From: Desulfobacter sp.
GTDB lineage: Bacteria > Desulfobacterota > Desulfobacteria > Desulfobacterales > Desulfobacteraceae
NCBI GenBank assembly: GCA_028768525.1
Contig: CP054837.1
Coordinates: 3,220,001-3,284,000, forward strand
Length of the DNA stretch: 64,000 bases
Direction: 5' to 3'
Positions 1 through 8,231 of the stretch are shown in pieces. The notes under the pieces were generated by a model. That model did not search any database. It was not told the origin of the DNA and saw only the letters and a program-made list of their open reading frames with translations. Every line of letters begins with the position of its first letter. The stretch's first letter is position 1. The position numbers were made by a program, and so were the translations under genes.

Positions 1-1
1 G

Positions 2-3000
2 GCCAATGAAATTGAATCCGAGTCCCTGGATCGCATTGTTGTCGGATTAAAGGCCATGTCCATGCTCATGGAAGAAGTTCCCCCGTGGATGCTGAAGGCG
101 CTTTTAAGGGACCAGAATGCCAAGCAAATTCGAATGGCCGTTTACACCATTCTTGAGCATGGTGCCACCGGCGGATATCCCAGTCTTTATAAACCGGTTT
201 GGCAGAATTTGTGCCGATCATGCGCCGATGATCCGGAAGAAGCGGTGGCCGCTTTTCGGGCCCTGGTGGTTTGCAGCAGCCAGCCGGCTTACCGCCTCAT
301 GGATAGCATCAAGGCCGACTGCCCGAATATCCCGTCGGGTATATTCAAGGAAATTTCTGAATTATCCAGGATCGCCTTTATTTTTATTCAGGACATGGCC
401 GTGAACAGGGAGAGGTATGCGGCAGCGCATCCCCAAATCAGCCGGGCCTTAATCCTGGGCTTGATCAGGAAACGGCCTGAACGTATCCTCAAAGTTCTCA
501 AAAAGACCGAAAAGGGGAGCCATGGCAGTACAGCATTCGTGGAGACGATAAATAACCTTCTCTTAAAGGAGGCCGAATCCGTCAACGCCCGGTTTGATCT
601 CAAAGGTGCCTTTTCGTCCCGGATACGGTATTCAAAACTAAGGGAAGACGAAAAAAACAGCCTGCTGGCCCTGGCAGATGGAAGAGGCCAGGCCAAAGGC
701 CCCCTCAACCTTCAGAACCGGGTCATTGAAAAACTGGACCTCAGGGACGGGCAATTTGCCGCAGCAAAAATATATTTTAACCATTCCGTGGTCAAGGGCG
801 GGGACTGGTCCGGGGCGCATATGTCCGGCGCCCGGTTTAACGGCTGTATTCTCTATGGCGTTGATCTGAGCAACGCCCGGTTTAAAAATGTCTGCTTTGA
901 CAATGCCCTGTTGAGAAATGTGAGGGCCCGGGGGGCGGTATTCCACAACTGCAGTTTCCGCGGGGCCAAAATCATTAATTCAAATTTCAGCCATGCCGAC
1001 CTGTCCGACGCCCTCTTCACCGGTGCTGCCGTATCAAGGACGGAATTTAAGGAAGCCGACCTTTCCTTTGCCTCTTTTGCCCATGGGGAACTCTCCGGAC
1101 AATCCTTTGTCCGGGCTTCCCTGGATCATGCCGATTTTTCCTCTGCCAGGGCCATGTTCGTCCGGCTGCCCGGGGACACCGGTTCTACCCTGCGGACAGA
1201 GGGGACGGACTTCAATGCCCGCCAGTATCTGCTGACCGGAGATGGATTGCCTGATTTTTCTCCCCTGGCCCTTGCCGAAATCAATTTAATGCTTTTTTGC
1301 GAGTTCACCCGCTACGGGAGAACAAAATTTCAGATCCAGAACAGGCAGAGCCTCCTGGCGGCCTTTGATGTTTTCAAGCCCGGCCGCACAGAGCTTTTCC
1401 AGATCGTTCCCATGCTGCTCCACCGGAATATTGAACTGAGGGGCTCCAACCCCATTGACCCGGCAACGCCCTGCGGCATCTGCGATTTCACCCCCCCGCG
1501 CCAGGGGGTGGCCGTGCTTGAAAAGTATTCAAAGGCGCCGGTGCGGGGTACGGGCATGGATGCTGCCCCTGTCATTGAAGCCTTGTATACCATGGGCAGT
1601 ATCGGCTCCCTGGCCCAGACCCCGGAATCCGACATTGACTATTGGGTCTGCATCGACGGAGACAGGATACCAAAGGAGGGGCTGGCCCTTTTGGAGCAGA
1701 AGCTCAGGATGCTTGAAATTCTGGCTGGGGATCTTTTTGATACCAGCGTGACTTTTTTTATCGTGGATGTTCAGAAGGTAAGGCGGAACGATTTCGGCGG
1801 CACTTCCCAGGAAAGCTCCGGGTCGGCCCAGGCCAGGCTCTTAAAGGAAGAGTTTTACAGGACCATGATCCACATTGCAGGGAAAATCCCCCTGTGGGCC
1901 GTGGTGCCAACGGGCATAAGTCTTAACTTTTATAATCTCATTTTTAAACGGGTGAGCGGCAATACGAACTCCAGGCGGTATATTGACCTGGGGGATGTCC
2001 ATTCCGTACCGGTAAACGAATATTTCGGGGCCTCTCTCTGGCAGATGTTCAAATGGCTGAAAAGCCCGTTTAAGTCCGTGATTAAGCTGGCATTGTTTGA
2101 AATTTACGCCAAAAGCTTCGGCAAAGAGCCCCTGCTGTGCAACCGTTATAAAGACGAGTGGATGAATGCCGGCATACAGCTCCGATTTGCCCGCAACGAT
2201 TCCTATATCGCTATTCTGGATAAGCTCCTGGCCCATTACCGCACCAGTGACGATAAGGCGTCCATGGACATTATTCTCACCTGCTTTTTTCTCAAGCTTG
2301 AGGTTCAGGATAAAGAGGAGCTTGAGGCCACCCCCTTTGGCATCCGCAAAGTCCTTTTGGAGCGGATGCTGGGCAAATGGGGATGGTATGAAAAACGGGT
2401 GCTGGAGTTGGGCCGGTACCGCAGCTGGTCCTATGAGGAGGTCCGCAGCCTTTCTGCCGACATTGAGGACTTTATGTTTGCCAGATACGACCAGGTGAAG
2501 CAGGTTTTTAAAGACCATTCCCGTAAAGGCCACCTGATTTCAGACAAAGACAGGGAGCGGCTGACACGGAAGGTTGATGTGGTGTACAAGGAGAAATTTT
2601 ATAAAATCAAAAAACTCTTTCTCATCGCTGAAAATGACGACTATTTTTCAAATCTGAGCATGAAATATCTGAGCGGCGGTGAAAAGACCGGCAAATGGGA
2701 AGTCTTCCAGCAAAATGAAAAAGGGGGGCGGGTATTGGAATCTCCCCTGTTCAGGGCCGACCGGGTGGAACATATCTGCGCCTGGCTGCTCTATAACCGC
2801 CTCTATAACAACGGTACCCCCCTGGGCCTTGTGCCCAACCCCACCAGCATCGGCTATACTGATCTCCAGAATCTGTACAAGGCCATGAAGCGGTTTTTCA
2901 GCCTGGATTTCAACCCGTCCTCTGTATTTTTTGATTTTACCGAAAGCCTGCCCACCATCGTTTCAGTTTTCGTCACCATAAACCTGGAGGCGGACCGGCC

Positions 3001-3190
3001 CCTGTCCGTGGTGGAGGATTATTGTGTGGTATACGTCAATTCCTGGGGTGAAATGTTCTGCCGCCCCTCTGCCCAGGGGACTATTTTTGACAATCTGGGG
3101 ATGGCTAAAAAAGATATACTGGCCGCCCTGGATACCCAGACCTTTCCGGTAAATACGGAATTTTATTTTCCCCGGGGCAAGGTTTCATGA
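2..3190 (+). CDS. Class I adenylate cyclase with pentapeptide repeats (5' end outside window)
   Basis: Makes cAMP from ATP in the cytoplasm. The frame is open from base 2 and reads through the first ATG at 56 without a stop, so the true start probably lies left of the window; numbering below is from the ATG at 56. The nucleotidyltransferase-type core is visible as GSIGSLAQTPESDIDYW near residues 513-529, with the metal-binding D526/D528 pair expected of class I (CyaA-type) cyclases. Residues about 220-370 are a pentapeptide-repeat stretch (repeated A-D/N-L/F-x-x steps such as LSNARF, FRGAKI, LSDALF, LSFASF), a right-handed beta-helix not found in enterobacterial CyaA. The protein continues to a class I-like C-terminal region. 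It ends 85 bases before the convergent outer-membrane gene. Class is confident; the role of the repeats is unknown. Confidence 0.88.
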   Translation, partial: ANEIESESLDRIVVGLKAMSMLMEEVPPWMLKALLRDQNAKQIRMAVYTILEHGATGGYPSLYKPVWQNLCRSCADDPEEAVAAFRALVVCSSQPAYRLMDSIKADCPNIPSGIFKEISELSRIAFIFIQDMAVNRERYAAAHPQISRALILGLIRKRPERILKVLKKTEKGSHGSTAFVETINNLLLKEAESVNARFDLKGAFSSRIRYSKLREDEKNSLLALADGRGQAKGPLNLQNRVIEKLDLRDGQFAAAKIYFNHSVVKGGDWSGAHMSGARFNGCILYGVDLSNARFKNVCFDNALLRNVRARGAVFHNCSFRGAKIINSNFSHADLSDALFTGAAVSRTEFKEADLSFASFAHGELSGQSFVRASLDHADFSSARAMFVRLPGDTGSTLRTEGTDFNARQYLLTGDGLPDFSPLALAEINLMLFCEFTRYGRTKFQIQNRQSLLAAFDVFKPGRTELFQIVPMLLHRNIELRGSNPIDPATPCGICDFTPPRQGVAVLEKYSKAPVRGTGMDAAPVIEALYTMGSIGSLAQTPESDIDYWVCIDGDRIPKEGLALLEQKLRMLEILAGDLFDTSVTFFIVDVQKVRRNDFGGTSQESSGSAQARLLKEEFYRTMIHIAGKIPLWAVVPTGISLNFYNLIFKRVSGNTNSRRYIDLGDVHSVPVNEYFGASLWQMFKWLKSPFKSVIKLALFEIYAKSFGKEPLLCNRYKDEWMNAGIQLRFARNDSYIAILDKLLAHYRTSDDKASMDIILTCFFLKLEVQDKEELEATPFGIRKVLLERMLGKWGWYEKRVLELGRYRSWSYEEVRSLSADIEDFMFARYDQVKQVFKDHSRKGHLISDKDRERLTRKVDVVYKEKFYKIKKLFLIAENDDYFSNLSMKYLSGGEKTGKWEVFQQNEKGGRVLESPLFRADRVEHICAWLLYNRLYNNGTPLGLVPNPTSIGYTDLQNLYKAMKRFFSLDFNPSSVFFDFTESLPTIVSVFVTINLEADRPLSVVEDYCVVYVNSWGEMFCRPSAQGTIFDNLGMAKKDILAALDTQTFPVNTEFYFPRGKVS

Positions 3191-3275
3191 CTTATGATGC
3201 CTGGTCGTTTTTGCGTATCTGAAAATCCTTACCATTCCAGCACTGCGAAAGAGGTAAATGGGGAGCAAGTGACGA

Positions 3276-4646
3276 TTAAAAGGCATATCTCAATTCCATG
3301 GCGGCCCGGTCTTCGTCCCTGTATGCCCACATTGGGCTCTGGGGATCAATGATATCCAGCCTTGTGTACTGAAGCTCAAGCCGGAGGGCATCGGAGATAT
3401 CCCAGGTCAGCCGGATGTTGTGGAAACGGCTATATTCCTGGAAATGCCAGTAGAAATTATATTCAAGGTTGAGGATGTCGTGGTAGAAATCCTTGGACCA
3501 GGTGAAGTATAGGGAGGCCGTATCCGTCCGCTTCAGCGCCAGGGAAGCGGTATCTGAGAATATATGGCGTCCCGAGATCTCCAGGCTGGCCTGCCAGGCA
3601 TCATTGGCATTGTATTCAATCCCTGCGGCCAGGTCTGTGATATCTGAATCCCCACCGTGGAGCAGGCCCGGCCCGTGGATGCCCTGGAGGGGAAAATCCT
3701 TTTTAAAGGCGGCTTCCAGTTTGAATAACCAGTTCTGCCAGACATGTTCCCCGGCCCCGCCGGCCATGAGGTAGGCCGGATAGATCCGGTCAATCTGCCG
3801 GACCCCGGTACCGGCAGGCGCCTGATCTTCGTACACAGGGGCATTGGCGAAAAAGCGGCCGGCCATGAGGGAGAGTTCCGTTTTCTGCCGGCGGTGGGTC
3901 ACCCTGAAACCGGTTTCAATGTCACCGAATTCGGGTTTTTGCTCGTTTATATGAAGGGGGGCGTTCCGGTCTGAAACCGGGTCCCTGTAATAGCGGGTGC
4001 CGGGATCGGGCAGCCGGTCGGTTTCCGGCCGCGGGACGATAAATGCAAATAAACCGCCTTGGTCCCAATACCAGTCGGCAGAGGCCATGACCTGCCCGAA
4101 TCTGCTGTCCTCAAGTTTCTGGAATATGAAATCCGAGCTGTCCCTGGGAGAGAGCACATCGGTGACGGCAGAGGTATCCGCCTTTCCCCATACATTGATC
4201 TGGCTGCCGATTTTAAATGAAAACCGGTCGTGGCCGGAGAGGATATAGGCCTCCCGGATATGGAGGTCGGCATCCATACCCTGGCCCTGGTCATCGGCCC
4301 TGTGATCGGATTTGGGAAATAGCCTGGCACGCCAGTCCAGCCGGTAGAACCAGGAATCGGCAAACAGGGATTCCGCGGTGTGGCGGAAAAAGAGGTGGTT
4401 GTCGATGAGATCCGCATCACCGCCGGTACCCAGGGCTGCCCGGTACCCCAGAAAAAAGGTGGAGGCATCCAGAAAGCCGCCTCCGGGCTGGCCGGGGGCG
4501 GTCTTCCCCTCGTCCCCGGTTTCTCCCTCCGGTATCATCTCTTCTTCGAATACAAGGTCTTCACCCGGGTCAATCCCTTCCGCCAGGGCCGGCAGCGCCG
4601 GGCCGGTGCAGAGCAGTAGGAACAATATGAGCGCCAAGGGTTTCAC
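3276..4646 (-). CDS. Outer-membrane beta-barrel protein of an RND export operon
   Basis: Predicted secreted outer-membrane protein of 456 residues. It starts at a GTG with GGGAGG six bases upstream. A signal peptide is clear (MKPLALILFLLLCTGPALPALA, cleavage after ALA), followed by an acidic stretch and then alternating aromatic/charged segments typical of a beta-barrel; it ends in ...MELRYAF, with a C-terminal aromatic as expected for Bam-dependent insertion. It is the last gene of a three-gene set, 13 bases after a LolA-like gene and downstream of an MMPL exporter, so it probably completes an envelope-spanning export route. It resembles DUF1302-like or alginate-export-like barrels in style, but I cannot name the family firmly. 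The cargo is unknown; a lipid is an inference from the partners. Confidence 0.72.
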   Translation of the reverse strand: MKPLALILFLLLCTGPALPALAEGIDPGEDLVFEEEMIPEGETGDEGKTAPGQPGGGFLDASTFFLGYRAALGTGGDADLIDNHLFFRHTAESLFADSWFYRLDWRARLFPKSDHRADDQGQGMDADLHIREAYILSGHDRFSFKIGSQINVWGKADTSAVTDVLSPRDSSDFIFQKLEDSRFGQVMASADWYWDQGGLFAFIVPRPETDRLPDPGTRYYRDPVSDRNAPLHINEQKPEFGDIETGFRVTHRRQKTELSLMAGRFFANAPVYEDQAPAGTGVRQIDRIYPAYLMAGGAGEHVWQNWLFKLEAAFKKDFPLQGIHGPGLLHGGDSDITDLAAGIEYNANDAWQASLEISGRHIFSDTASLALKRTDTASLYFTWSKDFYHDILNLEYNFYWHFQEYSRFHNIRLTWDISDALRLELQYTRLDIIDPQSPMWAYRDEDRAAMELRYAF

Positions 4647-4659
4647 AAAATGCCTCCCG

Positions 4660-5547
4660 CTAAAAGCCGGCCTGGTATGTTTTCAGGTTCATCTCCCTGA
4701 AGGCCCCGTCCACCAGGGTCCGCTGGGTGAGAAATTCGTCCTGCACCGGCCGGTTCAGGGCGATCCGTTCATAGGAGAAATCCGTGCGGCGCATGCTTTC
4801 CAGGCTGAAGACAATGATCTTCATGGGCACCAGGATATTGTCCACCCGGGTGATCCGGGTAAAATAGATCTGTTTGACCTTTTTGCCCTGGCGGCTGTAA
4901 AGGATGGATTTCAGGGTCAGATGCCGCTCGGTGTCCACCCAGTAGATGATTTTGGAATAATTGCTTTTGGGTGCCCGCTCCGGGGTGGGGATGGCCTGGA
5001 TGACGGCACAGGGCCTTTTGCTATAGGTTTCCCTGCCCATGAGGGTGTAGGTGAATTCGTCGATCTGCCTTTTTTCCATGTCTTCGTAGCTCAGTTCGGA
5101 ACCGAAAAAACTGCCGGTTTTGGGTTCGTTTTCATTGCCTGAAACAATACGCTTGACTTTGCCCAGGGCGGATAGGTAGAGCCATTGGTCGGTTTCTTTT
5201 CCAATTTCTTCGTAATCGTATTGGAGAAAACCTATGCCTTTTTCCGCCGCCGGTTCCAGGAGGATGGTCACGGTTTTGTGATCCTTTTCCCGGGGGCCGT
5301 AGTCCTTGCGGATGATGTCCATGACCTTGACCCGGGGGCGTCCCGTGCAGACCAGTTTTTTTCCTTTTTTTGCAATATTGCAGGTGGACAGTTTGGCCCG
5401 GCCCACCTCCGTGGTGCCGTCATCCCTGTCCAGCACGGCCCGGATGATTTCCCTGGCGTCATTGTCTGGGGCCCCGGCTGCCGCACCGGCCGCATATACT
5501 AGTGAAAGGGTAAGGATGAAAACAAGGTTGATAATAAGGGATTTCAT
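4660..5547 (-). CDS. LolA-like outer-membrane lipoprotein-sorting protein
   Basis: A 295-residue periplasmic protein with a signal peptide (MKSLIINLVFILTLSLVYAAGAA). It resembles the LolA-like proteins annotated as outer membrane lipoprotein-sorting proteins, which sit next to MMPL exporters and are thought to carry a lipid or lipoprotein through the periplasm. Supporting features are the late beta-strand pattern with W...D...ERHLTLKSILYSRQGKKV and the length. Its ATG overlaps the exporter's stop codon (ATGA), which implies translational coupling, and the barrel gene follows 13 bases later. It is not the canonical LolA of the LolCDE pathway. The cargo is not deducible from sequence. Confidence 0.8.
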   Translation of the reverse strand: MKSLIINLVFILTLSLVYAAGAAAGAPDNDAREIIRAVLDRDDGTTEVGRAKLSTCNIAKKGKKLVCTGRPRVKVMDIIRKDYGPREKDHKTVTILLEPAAEKGIGFLQYDYEEIGKETDQWLYLSALGKVKRIVSGNENEPKTGSFFGSELSYEDMEKRQIDEFTYTLMGRETYSKRPCAVIQAIPTPERAPKSNYSKIIYWVDTERHLTLKSILYSRQGKKVKQIYFTRITRVDNILVPMKIIVFSLESMRRTDFSYERIALNRPVQDEFLTQRTLVDGAFREMNLKTYQAGF

Positions 5548-8114
5548 GATAGGCGCCTCCCATTGAAGTTAAGGTTGACAGCCCGGCAAAGGGCCGGCAG
5601 CAGAAAGATATCGGCCAGAAGGGCTGCAAGGATGGCCAGGGCGGCGAAAATGCCGAACCGGGACAGCCCGTTGTGGAAAGATAAAATAAATACCAGAAAA
5701 CCCGTGGAGAGGATGATGGAGGTGAAGGATATGGCCTGGCCTGTTTCCCGGATGGACTCCCTGGCGGCATTGCACAGATTTCCTGTTTTAGCCATGGCCG
5801 CCCGGAAATGGGTCATAAAGTGGATGGTATCGTCCACGGCCAGGCCGATGATGATGGGGGCAATGAGCAGGGTGTCCGCATCCAGAGGAATGCTGAAAAA
5901 GCCCATGAGGCCGAATGCGGCCAGCACAGGGAAAAGGTTGGGGGCCAGGGCCACAAGCCCGGCCTTCCAGGAGCCCAGAACCAGCAGAAGGATCAGGGAA
6001 ATTACAGCCAGGGCCAGGCCGAAGCTTTTGACCTGGGCCCAGGCAATATAGTCCAGCATGATGGCCAGAAGGGCCATGTGCCCGGTAAGGGTGACCTCCA
6101 TATCCGGATAATCGGCCTTTAACCCTGAAAATTCCCGGTCAATGAAACCCTGTACGGTTTTCAGCAGGTCCATGGCCTTGATGGAGCCGATGTTGGATGA
6201 ATTCAGTCCGATCCGGGCCCGGGAATAATCCCCGGTTACCAGCCGGGTCCGGTCGGCGGGATTGGCGTTCTCAAAAAGAAAGAGCACCTGGGAGAGCACT
6301 GCCGGATCGGAGGGAACGGCGTAGAACAGCGGATTGTCCCCGTTCAGGACCTTATAAGATTCCTTGACCACATTGACCAGGGAATAGGTGGTGATCACGG
6401 GGCTGCCCTCGTGGGTTTCCATATAATCCTGGATCCGCTCCATGGCCGCCAGCACCCTGGGGGCTTTCAGGGCGTCGGGCCGCTTGAAATCCAGCATGAC
6501 CTCCAGGCGGCCAGTGCCCCCCATTTCACGGTCCACAATGGTGTAGGCATCCCGCAGGGGGAATCCTTCCTTGATGATTTCCACAAAGTTAGAATCGATT
6601 TTCAGCTGGGTCAGGCCGGCAAAGAGCAGGATGCCGGCAATGGAAAAGAGGGCGATGACCAGGCCGGGGCGACCGGTGCCCAGGGTGTCCACCCGCTTGA
6701 GCAGGTGCTGGACCGGATGGCTTTTTTCACTTGTCCGGTGTTTGGGCACCGGGGCCCAGAGATCCAGCATCAAAGGCAGCAGGCAGACGGTGAGGATAAA
6801 GGCGATGAGGACGGCCGTCGCCGCAAAGAGGCCGAAGGAGGCAATGGGCTTTAAGGGCACCAGGGTCAGGGCCAGGAGCCCGGCCGCCGTTGTCACAGAG
6901 GTCAGCAGGCAGGCCAGTCCTGATTTTTTCATCACCGCTTCCAGGGCCGCGCTGTGGGGCTTTCCCTGGTTTCTGAAAAAAAGATATCCCGAAAGAATGT
7001 GGACGGCATCGGCCACCCCCACGGAAAGGGAGAGGAAAATGATCACCTGGAGCATGGCCGACATGGGGATATGGGCCCAGCCGATGATGCCCAGAATCCA
7101 GATGATGGTCATGCCGATGATGGTCAGGGGCCAGACCACGGCAGAAAAGGAGCGGAAAAGTATCCAGAGCGTCACTGTGATCAGAAGCAGCACCAGGGAC
7201 ATGAGCCGGCCCATGTCTTCCATAACGGCCGTGGCAAAGAAATCCATGAGGGTGGGATGTCCCACGGGATAGAATTCCAGGGCGCCCTCAAGCTCCGGGG
7301 CCGCCAGAATTTTGTTTATTTCCGCCATGAATGCCGGGTAGGCGGTGATGTCGGTCTGGATCAACTCGGCGTCTTCGGCGGCGGCACCGGTCCCGGTCTC
7401 CATTGCCGGATCATCCTGTTCCATCTCATCAAGCACAAAACTATCCAGCCCGGAGTTGTCCAGTTCTAAACCCTCCCGGCCGGGAGCCGCTCCTGCGGGA
7501 CCCGGGGCAGGTGCAGACAGGGCCCCTTTTTTCCGGGCGTTGAAATCCGTCCGGACCACCACCCCGCCGTATTGGCAGTCTTCGGAGAGATAGACCCTGG
7601 GAAAGTCCGGATGGTCCAGGGCCTTGCGCCGGTATGCCTCCCGCATATCCCGGTCCCGGGGCATCCGGTCACCGATGAAACTCCTGGAGAAGAGGGTGTT
7701 TTCCCCGCCCTCCATATATTTGACATTGATCAGGCTTTTTACCTCGCTGATATGGTCCAGGGGAGAGGCTGCGTCCGGGTCGAGTGCCAGGCGGTAGTTG
7801 GTGAGCCGGTTGTGCAGCCGCTTGAGGGCGGAGAGGGAGGGGGCCGAAAAGATGTCCCCGTCCCTGGCCTTGTAAATGATAAACAGGTATTCATCCCCTC
7901 CGAATACGGCCCTGAACCGGTCATAGGCCTGTTTGACCGGATCCTCTTTGTGGAAATAGGCGGCCAGGGATTCGTCGATAACCACATTTTTAACCCCCAG
8001 GGCCAGGAAAAGGGTCAAGCCTATAAATAAGAGCCAGACCAGCTTTCTGCGTTGCCGGAACCGCCCCGGCAGGGCCTGGAAAAATCCGTTGATATGTACA
8101 ATGGCAAGTTCCAT
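5544..8114 (-). CDS. MMPL-family RND exporter
   Basis: Inner-membrane proton-driven exporter, 856 residues from the chosen ATG at 8114, which has GGAG six bases upstream; longer in-frame starts lack a ribosome site. Architecture is the two-fold RND/MMPL plan: TM1 near residues 20-38 (KLVWLLFIGLTLFLALGV), a large periplasmic loop, five helices around residues 305-470 (GVADAVHILSGYLFFRN at the start of helix 4), TM7 near 495-515, a second loop, and a matching C-terminal bundle with GLAVDDTIHFMTHFRAA. The repeated GxADxxxH / GLAVDDTIHF elements are the usual MMPL TM4/TM10 motifs. It is the first gene of an operon with the LolA-like protein and the barrel protein, so it likely exports a hydrophobic compound to the outer membrane. 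Regulation by the adjacent MalT-like protein is an inference from position. Confidence 0.9.
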   Translation of the reverse strand: MELAIVHINGFFQALPGRFRQRRKLVWLLFIGLTLFLALGVKNVVIDESLAAYFHKEDPVKQAYDRFRAVFGGDEYLFIIYKARDGDIFSAPSLSALKRLHNRLTNYRLALDPDAASPLDHISEVKSLINVKYMEGGENTLFSRSFIGDRMPRDRDMREAYRRKALDHPDFPRVYLSEDCQYGGVVVRTDFNARKKGALSAPAPGPAGAAPGREGLELDNSGLDSFVLDEMEQDDPAMETGTGAAAEDAELIQTDITAYPAFMAEINKILAAPELEGALEFYPVGHPTLMDFFATAVMEDMGRLMSLVLLLITVTLWILFRSFSAVVWPLTIIGMTIIWILGIIGWAHIPMSAMLQVIIFLSLSVGVADAVHILSGYLFFRNQGKPHSAALEAVMKKSGLACLLTSVTTAAGLLALTLVPLKPIASFGLFAATAVLIAFILTVCLLPLMLDLWAPVPKHRTSEKSHPVQHLLKRVDTLGTGRPGLVIALFSIAGILLFAGLTQLKIDSNFVEIIKEGFPLRDAYTIVDREMGGTGRLEVMLDFKRPDALKAPRVLAAMERIQDYMETHEGSPVITTYSLVNVVKESYKVLNGDNPLFYAVPSDPAVLSQVLFLFENANPADRTRLVTGDYSRARIGLNSSNIGSIKAMDLLKTVQGFIDREFSGLKADYPDMEVTLTGHMALLAIMLDYIAWAQVKSFGLALAVISLILLLVLGSWKAGLVALAPNLFPVLAAFGLMGFFSIPLDADTLLIAPIIIGLAVDDTIHFMTHFRAAMAKTGNLCNAARESIRETGQAISFTSIILSTGFLVFILSFHNGLSRFGIFAALAILAALLADIFLLPALCRAVNLNFNGRRLS

Positions 8115-8138
8115 ATTCATCTCCAAAATAAGGTGAAC

Positions 8139-8195
8139 TATATGGGATATATGGTTACCGCGCCGGAGCGGCCCTGTCACCATCCAAAAGGATGG
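8139..8195 (-). promoter_or_regulatory. Leader region of the RND operon with two small palindromes
   Basis: The 117 bases between the regulator's stop and the exporter ATG hold a perfect CCATCC-N4-GGATGG inverted repeat (8180-8195) and a TATAT-N3-ATATA palindrome (8139-8151) that may overlap a -10 element. No U-tract follows the first repeat on either strand, so it reads better as a protein-binding site than a terminator. Assignment to the neighbouring MalT-like regulator is inference. Confidence 0.3.
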
Positions 8196-8231
8196 AAATG
8201 GACGGGAAAATGATAACCGGGTGTTTGAAAA

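Noticed and set aside
4378..5142. Plus-strand 254-codon frame spanning the barrel and LolA-like genes
   Set aside because: Crosses two supported minus-strand genes and shows no domain.
8180..8195. Terminator for the MalT-like gene
   Set aside because: Six-base stem with no U-run on the minus strand; more like a binding site.
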